NCBI RefSeq assembly: GCF_003425985.1 | Contig: NZ_CP022985.1 | Coordinates: 4,262,001 to 4,326,000, forward strand | Reading direction: 5' to 3' | Source of the DNA: Mariniflexile sp. TRM1-10 | GTDB taxonomy: Bacteria; Bacteroidota; Bacteroidia; Flavobacteriales; Flavobacteriaceae | Length of the DNA stretch: 64,000 bases | In this document: piece after piece, positions 55,524 to 64,000 of the stretch | How the letters are laid out: each line of letters begins with the position of its first letter | How positions within the stretch are numbered: the first letter of the stretch is position 1 | The notes under the pieces: model-generated | What the model was told of the DNA's origin: nothing | The model's database searches: none | Seen by the model: the letters and a program-made list of their open reading frames with translations, nothing else | Made by a program: the position numbers and the translations under genes

Positions 55524-56831
55524 TCATGGTCGTTTCATGTCGTCCTCTCCCATATCCATGCCTTCATGTCCTGTTACTTCTTTTTCGCCCTCCGGATTCA
55601 TCATACTTGGTTTACCTGCCAATTGTGAAGCTGCATCTACTGTAAATGTACCATTAACTACAATGTCTTCTCCTTCTGAAAGTCCTTCTTTTATAATATA
55701 AGCATCGCCAAGGGAAGCGCCCAATGTGACTTCTCTAAATTTGAAGTTTACCTTATTGGAAACGATACTTTTGATGTAAACAACCGAACGCTCCCCAGTC
55801 CACATCACTGCCGATTTTGGAATCACGATGTCTTTGGACGCTGAAGTATTAACATTCCTACTTACAACACCAGATACAAACATTTCAGGTTTTAGTTTAT
55901 TTTCAGGGTTTTTCACCTCAACTCGTGCCGATGCGACCCTTGTTTCTGGGTTTATCAAAGGATCTATAAAGGTAATGACCCCTTCAAAGGATTCTCCTGG
56001 CAACGATTGGATGGTATAATTTATTTTGTCACCAACCTTTACCCAAGGCATATCGCTTTCATAGACATCAAAAAGCACCCAAAGTGATGATAGATCTGCT
56101 ATCTCATAGATGGGCATGCCTTGACTCACATAATCTCCTAAATCGACTTTTTTAGCAGTGATAATACCTGAAACATCTGCAGTAATTGGAAATTGTTGGA
56201 TGGGCTTATTGGTGCTTATTATTTTATTTATTGTGCCCTCGCCTATTTTCCAATTATTTAGTTTTTGTTTAGCAGCTTCAAATAATTCTGGTTGTGTCTC
56301 TTTGATGCGATAAGCTTGCAGTAATTCTTCTTGGGCTGTCACCAAATCAGGAGAATAGACCATCGCCAATGTTTGCCCTCGATTTACCTTTTCCCCAGTA
56401 AAATTAATGTTCAATTTTTCAATTCTCCCCGGAATATGGGATGATTGCGTGTATAGTTTACGCTCATCAATTTGCACTTTACCATTCAGTGTCAGCTTTT
56501 TGTTGGTTTTCTTACTTCCTCCTACGACCATCGTTTGAATATTGGCCAATTTCATAGCATCCTCGGTCATCTGAAGCGCATTGGGGTCTATTGCAGAATC
56601 GTTCGATTCCAAAGGGATTAAATCCATACCGCATAATGGGCACTGACCGGGTTCTTTCATCTGTATTTGCGGATGCATAGAACAGGTCCAAATGGTTTCC
56701 GTGCCTTCTACGTGATTATGTTCATTTTCAGATTTTGGAGCATCATTTCCTCCAAAAACCAACCATCCAAGTAGAACCCCAACAAATAGGATACCTACCA
56801 TTTTTAATATATTTTTATTTTTTGTGTTCAT
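55524..56831 (-). CDS. cusB: RND efflux periplasmic adaptor (CusB-like)
   Basis: The 435-residue membrane-fusion protein has an N-terminal anchor (MVGILFVGVLLGWLVFGG) and an HMBD metal-binding module (residues 50-70, CSMHPQ...CPLCGMDL). A barrel-sandwich lipoyl-like domain with helical hairpin follows (GRIEKLNINFTGEKVNRGQ, LVTAQEELLQAYR), then a beta-barrel and membrane-proximal domain (AVMWTGERSVVYIKS). This matches CusB/CzcB adaptors linking the RND pump to the TolC channel. The built-in HMBD stands in for a metal-delivery domain. It begins 1 bp after the TolC stop, so translation is coupled. Confidence 0.93.
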   Translation of the reverse strand: MNTKNKNILKMVGILFVGVLLGWLVFGGNDAPKSENEHNHVEGTETIWTCSMHPQIQMKEPGQCPLCGMDLIPLESNDSAIDPNALQMTEDAMKLANIQTMVVGGSKKTNKKLTLNGKVQIDERKLYTQSSHIPGRIEKLNINFTGEKVNRGQTLAMVYSPDLVTAQEELLQAYRIKETQPELFEAAKQKLNNWKIGEGTINKIISTNKPIQQFPITADVSGIITAKKVDLGDYVSQGMPIYEIADLSSLWVLFDVYESDMPWVKVGDKINYTIQSLPGESFEGVITFIDPLINPETRVASARVEVKNPENKLKPEMFVSGVVSRNVNTSASKDIVIPKSAVMWTGERSVVYIKSIVSNKVNFKFREVTLGASLGDAYIIKEGLSEGEDIVVNGTFTVDAASQLAGKPSMMNPEGEKEVTGHEGMDMGEDDMKRP

Positions 56832-56832
56832 C

Positions 56833-58089
56833 TTATTCCTGTTTAGAAATTAAATAATCTCTTGTTGATTGTGATATAAATTGATCTTTATTTGCTGAAA
56901 CCATTGCCGTTTGAAGCATTAACAAATCTTGGTTCATCCTTAAAATTTCCTCAAAATCAGTTCCTGAATTACTATAAGCCGCTATTAATAACGAAATGGC
57001 CTGCTTTATACTTTCAGTTTGCTTTTTATATAGTTCTTTTAAAGTTTTAGCTTTCGAAACATTATAATTGGCCATACTATACGACGTTTGCAAATTGTTT
57101 TTTACTGCTTGTTTTTCATAATGAGTTGCTTGTAACATGAAGTCGACTTCTTTTTGCTCCGCACTGTATTTTTTTCTGAAAATGGGCAGTGTCACCGAAA
57201 GCATGGGCATAATGGCATCTTGTCCGTTCATTTCCAGATCAGGAACATCCCGTTTTGAAATAATGGAATAATCCAAACCGAGTCCTATCATGGGATACCC
57301 TTCTTTTTTGACCACCTTTTTTTGTGCTTCAAAAGATGCTATCTTTTTGTCCAATCCCATTAATTTAGGGTTGGAAACAAATAAACTATCTCTTTCTAAG
57401 GGCACATCATTTTCAACCAGTGGTAAGGAATCCGGAATCGTAATCATTTCATCCAAATCCCTATTCAACAAACTATTAAATTCGATTTGTAGTGGTAGGT
57501 TTTGATCCTTCAATAATTGGATTTTGGTTTCACTTTCGTTTCTTTTTATATCAATTCTCACAACGTTCACCATGGCGCCTTTACCACTTTTAAATTTACT
57601 CAAGGCCAACTCTCTATAGCTATTCAATATTTGAAGGTTTTCCTCTTCGAGCTGAATCATTGTATTGATTTCATAAAGTTCTGCATAGGATTTTTTAATC
57701 TTTAAATAGACGTCATTTTTTGAATCCAAATACTTTTGAAAAGTAGCTTCAGCCATTAAATTGGCAGCATGTTTTTTAGCTTCAAGCGTGCCAAACCAAG
57801 GAAACATTTGCATCAGACTAAATCGGGCTTCTTGGGCTCCTACCCTAGTTTCAATCATGCGGCCAAAAGCACTCATGGTCAAACTTGGATCTGGCAACGA
57901 ACTCACCTGTGGTGCTTTTTGCAAAGCAGCTTCAAATTCTTTATAAGCAGATTGTATCTCAGGATTATTTTGAGACGCTATGCTTAAATAATCCGTTAAT
58001 GTTTGACCATTACTACTTATTGAATAAAGAACTACAACAAAAGCTAAATATCTTAATTTCAATACCTTATATTCACCAATTATCTTCAT
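56833..58089 (-). CDS. cusC: TolC-family outer-membrane channel (CusC-like)
   Basis: The 418-residue protein has a signal peptide (ending ISSNGQ) and the two long-helix repeats of OEP/TolC proteins: NPEIQSAYKEFEAALQKAPQ near the start and YSMANYNVSKAKTLKELYKK in the second half. It opens a trimeric outlet in the outer membrane for the pump. The ATG overlaps the CusA stop by four bases (ATGA), indicating coupled translation. It is shorter than many E. coli-type channels but normal for CzcC-like proteins. Confidence 0.92.
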   Translation of the reverse strand: MKIIGEYKVLKLRYLAFVVVLYSISSNGQTLTDYLSIASQNNPEIQSAYKEFEAALQKAPQVSSLPDPSLTMSAFGRMIETRVGAQEARFSLMQMFPWFGTLEAKKHAANLMAEATFQKYLDSKNDVYLKIKKSYAELYEINTMIQLEEENLQILNSYRELALSKFKSGKGAMVNVVRIDIKRNESETKIQLLKDQNLPLQIEFNSLLNRDLDEMITIPDSLPLVENDVPLERDSLFVSNPKLMGLDKKIASFEAQKKVVKKEGYPMIGLGLDYSIISKRDVPDLEMNGQDAIMPMLSVTLPIFRKKYSAEQKEVDFMLQATHYEKQAVKNNLQTSYSMANYNVSKAKTLKELYKKQTESIKQAISLLIAAYSNSGTDFEEILRMNQDLLMLQTAMVSANKDQFISQSTRDYLISKQE

Positions 58090-61000
58090 TGTTGATTGCG
58101 TTTAATTACTGATTCTCTCCAAAAAGCCTGTAAAACGGGTACGACAAACATGGTCATGAGCTGAATAATCATCCCTCCAAATACAGGTATGGCCATTGGG
58201 ATCATAATATCTGAGCCTTTACCTGTTGAGGTGAGTATAGGAAGTAAAGCGATAATGGTAACGGCAGCGGTCATCATTGCGGGTCTCACCCGTTTTTTAC
58301 CAGCAACTAAAACGGCTTCTCTCACACCTACTATTGTTTCAGGTTGTCGCTCTTCAAAAACTTGATGGATGTAGGTTCCCATAATAACGCCATCATCCGT
58401 TGCTATTCCGAATAGAGCGATAAACCCGACCCAAACGGCAACACTTAAATTGATTGGATGAATCTGAAATAAATGCCGCATGTTGACATCGGCTATGGAG
58501 AAATTCAAGAACCAGTCTTGTCCGTAGAGCCATAACATAATAAAACCACCCGCAAAAGCAACAAATACGCCAGAAAAATGGATGGATGATGCAATGACCG
58601 TTTTAAACTGAAAGTACAATAGCAGAAATATGATGACCAAACTTATTGGGATAACAATAGACAGTTTTTTAACTGCTCGAATTTGATTTTCATAACTACC
58701 AGAAAACTTATAACTCACGCCTTTTGGAACTAACAATTCTCCAGCATCAATCTTATCTTCAATCAACTTTTGGGCATCATTCACCACATCAACTTCGGCG
58801 AATGTTTCTTTTTTGTCGAATAATACATAACCCACCAAAAAGGTTTCTTCACTCTTTATCATTTGGGGACCGCGAACAAATTCCAAACTAACCAGTTCAC
58901 CTAACGGCACTTGCACACCCGTGGGTGTTGGTACCAATATTTTTTTGATTTTCTCTGGGTCATCCCGCAATTCCCTTGGATATCTCACCCTAACAGGGTA
59001 ACGTTCCCTGCCTTCAACCGTTGATGTGATTTTCATACCTCCAACAGCTGTTTCTATAACTTGCTGAACCTTTTCTATACTTAGGCCGTAACGGGCAATG
59101 GCAGAACGATTGATATTTATTTGTAAATAGGGTTTCCCCACAATTCTATCAGCAAAAACGGCTTCGGATTTTACGGAAGGTACGTGTTTTAATATACCTT
59201 CCAACTCCAAACCAAAATCTTGAATGGTCTTCAAATCGGGGCCATACACCTTAATTCCCATTGGAGCACGCATACCGGTTTGCAACATGACCAAACGTGT
59301 TTCTATCGGCTGTAATTTGGGTGCTGATGTTACTCCTGGGAGATTTGAAACCTTGATTATTTCTTTCCAAATATCATCAGAGCTTTTTATGTGAGAACGC
59401 CAGTTTCTAAAAAATTCACCATTATCATCAAGAACTAGATCTTTTTCAGTGACACTTTGAAGTAGTGCTTCATCGTTTGTTAATTCTTTTCCGTTTTTTA
59501 GAATAAACTTATCATCTTTATTTATTCTAAAACGAATAGGTTTTCCATTATAGGTTTCTATAAATTCCGGTTTATAATTGATAATATTTTCAAACATGGA
59601 AATAGGCGCAGGATCAATGGCACTTTCCACTCTTCCCAACTTACCAACAGCAATGTCAACCTCTGGAATATTGGCCAACAACATATCCAATTTCTGAACG
59701 GTGTTCTTACTTTCTTCCAATCCGGTATGTGGCATGGCGGAAGGCATTAACAAAAATGACCCTTCGTTCAAGGTTGGCATAAATTCGGATCCAATACCTG
59801 GAAATGTTTTGGAAATTGAAGACCAGACTTTTGTTTCCTTGATGTTCCATCCCATTTTTTCAAATCCTTTGGAAGCGAATCCGAAAATGTTATCAAATCC
59901 CAGCCAAATAAAAACGCCAAACAACAGGGTAAAAAGCGGAATCAACATGAACTTGCCTTTATTGTTCAAACACCATTTTAGAACAGGTTCATAAAAATGG
60001 ACAATGGCTAACAGCATTCCTAAAATGACTCCAAGTAATACCAGTACAAACACATAATTTACAATGAGGTGATTTTGTGGTCCTAATGGCATCCATTCTT
60101 CAGCCAAGAAAAATGTGGCAATAAATAAGACCAACCCAACATTAATGTAGTTAGAATACTTGTTAAATTTAAGTGGCAGTTTATGTTCAAATAGTGAATT
60201 GAACCCTAAAACACACAATACCAATGGTAGCCAAATGTGCATATAAATTGCCAATAGCAATCCACCAACAATTAATATAATACCCCAAGTTCTTTTAACC
60301 TTCTTTTTATCGTAATTGATACCAAAAACAAAATGCGCTAAAGCTGGTAATACAACAATGCCTAAAACGAAAGATCCCAATAAGGCAAATGTTTTTGTAA
60401 ACGCTAGCGGTCTGAATAATTTTCCCTCGGCCCCAATCATGGCGAAAACAGGAATAAAACTTACTACTGTTGTTGCCAAGGCCGTTGTGATGGCCGATGC
60501 TACTTCCTTGGTTGCAACATAAATAACATGCATCAATTCTTTACCCTTTACGCCGTGGTTTTCGGGCATTTCTAAATGCCGAATGATATTTTCGACAAAT
60601 ACAATCCCTATATCCACCATAACGCCAATGGCAATGGCAATACCAGACAATGCCACGACATTGGCATCTACACCTGCATAACGCATAATGATGAATGTCA
60701 TGAGTACTCCAACAGGCAATAAACTGGAAATAATAAATGAAGCTCTTAAATTCATCATTAGAACAAGGACGACAATAATACTGATGAGAATCTCATGTGA
60801 CAATGCCGTTTCCAAAGTACTAATGGTTTCTTCTATCAGCTTGGTGCGATCATAAAAAGGAACAATAGTGAGTTGACTTATTGTCCCATCAGCCAACGTT
60901 TTTTTAGGTAATCCCGATGCAAACTCTTTTATTTTAGTCTTTACGTTATTGATAACTTCTAAAGGATTTGAACCATACCGAGCCACTACAACACCTCCAA

Positions 61001-61901
61001 CAACTTCGGCGCCACCTTTATCCAAAACCCCTCTTCGGGTTGCTGGCCCCAGATTTACATGGGCTACATCCTTGATAAGAATGGGTTTGTTATTGGTAAC
61101 ACTAACTACTGTATTCTCTAAATCTTGGATGGATTTTATATATCCAAGTCCGCGAATAAAATATTCCGCTTTATTGATTTCAATAGTTTTAGCCCCTATA
61201 TCGCGATTGGAATTTTTTACCGCCATCATGACCATATCAATGCCAATATTATAAGCTTTTAAGGCATCTGGGTTCACATCAATTTGATATTCCTTTATAT
61301 AACCACCAACAGAGGCCACTTCAGAAACCCCTGAAACCCCATTTAAAGCATACTTTACGTAGTAGTCCTGAACAGACCGCAATTCATCCAAATCCCAGCC
61401 TCCCGTAACATTTCCCTTATCATCCCGACCTTCTATAGTGTACCAATAGACTTGTCCTAATGCGGTTGCATCAGGGCCTAACGCTGGTTTTGCGTCAGAA
61501 GGCAATAAGTTTTCTGGTAAAGAATTTAATTTTTCCAGAACCCTTGACCGGGACCAATAAAAATCTACCTTTTCTTCAAAAATGATGTAGATGCTCGAAA
61601 ACCCAAACATGGAAGTACTTCTAATGGATTTTACGTTTGGTATTCCTAAAAGGGAGGTTGTAAGTGGATAGGTGATCTGATCTTCAATGTCCTGTGGTGA
61701 TCTCCCTGGCCATTCGGTAAAAACTATTTGTTGGTTTTCGCCTAAATCTGGAATGGCATCAACCGGAACCGAATCTTTTGGTAAAAACCCCGTATTCCAA
61801 TTGAATGGCGATGTGGACACCCCCCATACAATAAAGGTGATTAAAATAAGAACGGTAATTAATTTGTTCTCTAAAAAATATTTTATGATTTTATTTAACA
61901 T
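58086..61901 (-). CDS. cusA: CusA/CzcA-type heavy-metal RND pump
   Basis: The 1271-residue inner-membrane proton antiporter of the HME-RND family has family marks: PDLGENQQIVFTEWPGRSPQ, GMEISTIG-type repeats, helix 4 GIAIAIGVMVDIGIVFVEN with the charged proton-relay residues, and a second-half ATDDGVIMGTYIHQ. It is about 200 residues longer than E. coli CusA. The extra length is mainly a hydrophobic block with added membrane segments at about 530-640 plus a loop near 800-850. With CusB and CusC it should expel Cu+/Ag+ from the periplasm. Metal specificity is inferred from the neighbouring copper genes. Confidence 0.95.
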   Translation of the reverse strand: MLNKIIKYFLENKLITVLILITFIVWGVSTSPFNWNTGFLPKDSVPVDAIPDLGENQQIVFTEWPGRSPQDIEDQITYPLTTSLLGIPNVKSIRSTSMFGFSSIYIIFEEKVDFYWSRSRVLEKLNSLPENLLPSDAKPALGPDATALGQVYWYTIEGRDDKGNVTGGWDLDELRSVQDYYVKYALNGVSGVSEVASVGGYIKEYQIDVNPDALKAYNIGIDMVMMAVKNSNRDIGAKTIEINKAEYFIRGLGYIKSIQDLENTVVSVTNNKPILIKDVAHVNLGPATRRGVLDKGGAEVVGGVVVARYGSNPLEVINNVKTKIKEFASGLPKKTLADGTISQLTIVPFYDRTKLIEETISTLETALSHEILISIIVVLVLMMNLRASFIISSLLPVGVLMTFIIMRYAGVDANVVALSGIAIAIGVMVDIGIVFVENIIRHLEMPENHGVKGKELMHVIYVATKEVASAITTALATTVVSFIPVFAMIGAEGKLFRPLAFTKTFALLGSFVLGIVVLPALAHFVFGINYDKKKVKRTWGIILIVGGLLLAIYMHIWLPLVLCVLGFNSLFEHKLPLKFNKYSNYINVGLVLFIATFFLAEEWMPLGPQNHLIVNYVFVLVLLGVILGMLLAIVHFYEPVLKWCLNNKGKFMLIPLFTLLFGVFIWLGFDNIFGFASKGFEKMGWNIKETKVWSSISKTFPGIGSEFMPTLNEGSFLLMPSAMPHTGLEESKNTVQKLDMLLANIPEVDIAVGKLGRVESAIDPAPISMFENIINYKPEFIETYNGKPIRFRINKDDKFILKNGKELTNDEALLQSVTEKDLVLDDNGEFFRNWRSHIKSSDDIWKEIIKVSNLPGVTSAPKLQPIETRLVMLQTGMRAPMGIKVYGPDLKTIQDFGLELEGILKHVPSVKSEAVFADRIVGKPYLQININRSAIARYGLSIEKVQQVIETAVGGMKITSTVEGRERYPVRVRYPRELRDDPEKIKKILVPTPTGVQVPLGELVSLEFVRGPQMIKSEETFLVGYVLFDKKETFAEVDVVNDAQKLIEDKIDAGELLVPKGVSYKFSGSYENQIRAVKKLSIVIPISLVIIFLLLYFQFKTVIASSIHFSGVFVAFAGGFIMLWLYGQDWFLNFSIADVNMRHLFQIHPINLSVAVWVGFIALFGIATDDGVIMGTYIHQVFEERQPETIVGVREAVLVAGKKRVRPAMMTAAVTIIALLPILTSTGKGSDIMIPMAIPVFGGMIIQLMTMFVVPVLQAFWRESVIKRNQQ

Positions 61902-61930
61902 GTAATTTGATTATTAAACCGTTGGACATG

Positions 61931-61947
61931 GGTGTTATGAGAACACC
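61931..61947. promoter_or_regulatory. Short inverted repeat upstream of cusA
   Basis: ggtgtt-atgag-aacacc lies 30 bp before the cusA ATG. The half-sites match those upstream of copA, so it is a candidate operator; six-base arms can also arise by chance. Confidence 0.35.
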
Positions 61948-62007
61948 AAAAACAACAAATTATCCAAGAAGCAATTGCCACTGGAAACATGGTCTAAAGT
62001 TTAAAAA

Positions 62008-62424
62008 TCAAATTAAATAAGTTTCGTCGAGCTTATAGATGCTCTTTATAATGAGCGGTGGCGGATATTCTGAAAGTGTATATGCATTTTCCTCAAAATA
62101 TTCAAAAAGGTTTTCATAAGAATAAACAAATGATGCTACAAAAATTTGTTGGTCAAATGACAGCTTTTCAAACGCTATTTTTAATTCATCTTGACCTTTT
62201 ACAACAATTTGTTCTTCTTTACAACAATCTTTTTTTACTATAGAACAATCTGAACTGGTCGTTGTTTTTTGAATTTCCATGCCACAGGTTTTGGCTTTAT
62301 GGAAAATGGCTGTATCCATCAAAGTATCACCACAATAGTGCATATCAATTGTGAATGACATTGTAGAAAACAATACTACAAATGACATTAAAATGGACAC
62401 TATTTTATGGAATACCTGTTGCAT
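62008..62424 (-). CDS. HYC_CC_PP family protein
   Basis: I start at ATG 62424 (MQQVFHKIVS) instead of the TTG six codons upstream. The ~138-residue protein has an N-terminal signal or membrane segment (SILMSFVVLFSTMSF) and the family's three signatures: MHYCGD, KKDCCKEEQ and YPPPLI. These proteins occur next to metal RND pumps in Bacteroidota. The Cys and His residues suggest periplasmic metal binding, but the function is unknown. It is the first gene of the cus cluster, 106 bp before cusA. Confidence 0.9.
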   Translation of the reverse strand: MQQVFHKIVSILMSFVVLFSTMSFTIDMHYCGDTLMDTAIFHKAKTCGMEIQKTTTSSDCSIVKKDCCKEEQIVVKGQDELKIAFEKLSFDQQIFVASFVYSYENLFEYFEENAYTLSEYPPPLIIKSIYKLDETYLI

Positions 62425-62482
62425 ATTATTGTAAAAGTACAAAATTTTAATAACTACTACATTTCTTTAACAGAAGTTTTAA

Positions 62483-63169
62483 TTATTCATCTTTTAAAAA
62501 TCGTTTTATATCTTTATTAGATCCATAAACTACGAGTATATCGTCTTTGCTTAGGATATTATCAGGGCTTGCGACACCTTTAACTTTGGTAACACTTCTA
62601 GTTTTACCAACAAGACTTTTTACTTCAGTATTTGTTATCGTTGTTAATACCAATAAGTTATAATTTTCACGGATATTAGTTTCCCTTATTGTTTTTCCAT
62701 CAAACCTTATAGGCACATTGACTTCAACAATACTGTAACTATCACTTAATTCAAAAGAGTCCACAACCCCTTTTAAACATAGCTTCTTCGCCCATCGTTC
62801 GGCAGATTCTTCTTCTGGATGTACAATTTCGTCAACACCTATGGCGTGCAGTACCTTTTCGTGAAGACCATCTATGGCTCTACTTATTAAACGCTTGACC
62901 TGAAAGTTTTTAAACAATGCCGTTGCCATTACATTGGCTCCTTTATTTTCCCCAATGGCTACCACCACCATGTCTGTGCCACTTAACGGAAGCCCTGATA
63001 CCGTGAACTCATCCGTTGCATCCATACAAATGGTATGGGTAATTCGTTCTTTGTAATTATCCACTTTGTTCATATTGGTATCAATACCAATGACTTCATT
63101 GCCTTCTTCGGTCAATTTTTCGGCCAATGATGCCCCAAAGCTACCCAATCCTACAACTATATATTTCAT
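62483..63169 (-). CDS. TrkA/KtrA potassium-channel regulatory subunit
   Basis: The 228-residue protein has an RCK-N Rossmann domain (VVGLGSFGASLAEKL and VIGIDTN at the end of beta-2, indicating NAD(H)/ATP binding) and an RCK-C domain (SIVEVNVPIRFDGKTIRE to DILVVYGSN). It forms an octameric ring that gates the TrkH/KtrB channel in response to nucleotides. The channel gene lies upstream on the same strand, 183 bp away, so both are probably one operon. The length equals that of KtrA, not the double-length TrkA. Confidence 0.94.
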   Translation of the reverse strand: MKYIVVGLGSFGASLAEKLTEEGNEVIGIDTNMNKVDNYKERITHTICMDATDEFTVSGLPLSGTDMVVVAIGENKGANVMATALFKNFQVKRLISRAIDGLHEKVLHAIGVDEIVHPEEESAERWAKKLCLKGVVDSFELSDSYSIVEVNVPIRFDGKTIRETNIRENYNLLVLTTITNTEVKSLVGKTRSVTKVKGVASPDNILSKDDILVVYGSNKDIKRFLKDE

Positions 63170-63280
63170 CTGTCTTATCTATTTTTTTTTTAGGAGTTGA
63201 GAATTTTAGAATTTTAGGAGTTGAGGAGTTGAGAATTTTAGAAGACTTAAAGCGTCTTGGTTCTTCTCTATTTTCTATTC

Positions 63281-63336
63281 TCTCTTGTCTCTTGTCTCTT
63301 GTCTCTTGATTCTTGTCTCTTGATTCTTGATTCTAA
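63281..63336. repeat. Heptanucleotide tandem repeat (TCTCTTG/ATTCTTG)
   Basis: Eight consecutive 7-bp units (tctcttg four times, then attcttg and tctcttg alternating, ending attctaa) lie between the two potassium-transport genes. An adjacent stretch, 63190-63240, repeats aggagttgagaattttag-type DNA. Confidence 0.9.
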
Positions 63337-63352
63337 TCTCTATTACTACTGT

Positions 63353-64000
63353 TTAATTTATGGTTAATTCTTCTACTGAATATTTATAATTTTTTTGTTT
63401 GACTTTCTTAAATACGGCTATAAGCAAAGTAAGCATACTTACCCTACCTATAAACATGACAACTATGATTGTTAGTTTACTTAAAGGACTTAATGATGCT
63501 GTAATACCTAGACTTAAACCTACAGTACTGTATGCCGAAAAGCATTCGAAAGCAATATTCAGTAGACTCTTCTTACTATCAAATATAGAAATTAAAATTA
63601 TGCCTACTCCAATAACCAATAAGGATAAGGATATAACTGCAAAGGCTCTTCTTACCGAAACATCGGCTATTTCTCTTCTAAATACTTCAATCTTTGATTT
63701 CCCTCTTGCTAAACTTAAAAAGTTAAGTGTGGCAATGGCAAAGGTATTTGTTTTAATACCACCTCCTGTAGATGCTGGGGAGGCACCAATCCACATCAAT
63801 AAAAACAACAACATGACAGTTGAAAAATGTAAAGCCGTCATATCAACGGTGTTAAAACCTGCCGTTCTAGGTGTTGCCGCACCAAACAAAGCCGTAATAA
63901 ACTTGCCCACTCCTTTGTGTTCAGTCAAGGTGTTATTATACTCGTTTATGTAAAATAAGACCGTACCAACAACTGTTAGTACTGTTGTTGTTACCAACGT
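63353..64000 (-). CDS. TrkH/KtrB potassium channel (5' end missing)
   Basis: The 3' 216 codons of a TrkH-family gene; the frame is open to base 64000, so the start lies beyond the right edge. Visible features are the third selectivity-filter-like loop (TPRTAGFNTVD), the next membrane segment and loop IGASPASTGGGIK, a fourth filter loop (YSTVGLSLGI) and the last membrane helix (IIVVMFIGRVSMLTLLIAVF). These match KtrB/TrkH, which carry K+ through the inner membrane with the ring-forming regulator encoded next door. Confidence 0.94.
   Translation of the reverse strand, partial: TLVTTTVLTVVGTVLFYINEYNNTLTEHKGVGKFITALFGAATPRTAGFNTVDMTALHFSTVMLLFLLMWIGASPASTGGGIKTNTFAIATLNFLSLARGKSKIEVFRREIADVSVRRAFAVISLSLLVIGVGIILISIFDSKKSLLNIAFECFSAYSTVGLSLGITASLSPLSKLTIIVVMFIGRVSMLTLLIAVFKKVKQKNYKYSVEELTIN

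Overview
The window comes from a member of the Bacteroidota, most likely a marine-type Flavobacteriaceae. The evidence is an AT-rich base composition, Bacteroidota-type promoters (TAnnTTTG, sometimes with an upstream TTG), type IX secretion (T9SS) type B sorting domains, PorP/SprF-family genes, SprB-type repeats, a fused E1 alpha/beta 2-oxoacid dehydrogenase and an HYC_CC_PP-family protein. No genus can be named from the sequence alone.

Bases 1-18700 are mostly housekeeping. They hold the 3' part of a degenerate M1-peptidase-like outer-membrane protein, a fused branched-chain 2-oxoacid dehydrogenase E1, DoxX, a Crp-like regulator with a DinB protein, pheT, a DUF2007 protein, an ABC-F ATPase, a thioredoxin-fold lipoprotein, an SDR, a DUF1080 protein, the SRP RNA gene (minus strand, with a clear promoter), glutaminyl-peptide cyclotransferase, a RelE/ParE-type toxin-antitoxin pair and an MFS transporter.

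Bases 18785-50467 form a large minus-strand surface-protein region. Two giant SprB-like adhesins (4580 and 2754 residues) are each followed by a PorP/SprF gene. The two sprF genes and the last ~0.3 kb of the two adhesins are almost identical over 1371 bp and far richer in GC than the rest of the adhesin genes. This suggests a mobile or gene-converted cassette made of a sorting domain plus its cognate SprF. A third adhesin/SprF pair follows. Its SprF protein carries a long TolA-like 16-residue repeat rod and a SPOR-like end, an architecture that could tie an outer-membrane barrel to peptidoglycan. A beta-helix protein and a small exported protein close the region. Several of these genes share an upstream ATTTTATCGA-like motif.

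Bases 51288-62424 are a minus-strand copper/silver efflux and resistance cluster: HYC_CC_PP protein, CusA-like RND pump, TolC-like channel, CusB-like adaptor, DUF3347 lipoprotein, an HMA-AraC fusion regulator and a CopA-type ATPase. The window ends with a TrkA/KtrA potassium-channel regulator and the truncated TrkH/KtrB channel gene.

Intergenic DNA carries several palindromic repeats and four loci of 7-bp-period tandem repeats. I see no tRNA, rRNA, CRISPR array, transposase or prophage gene.
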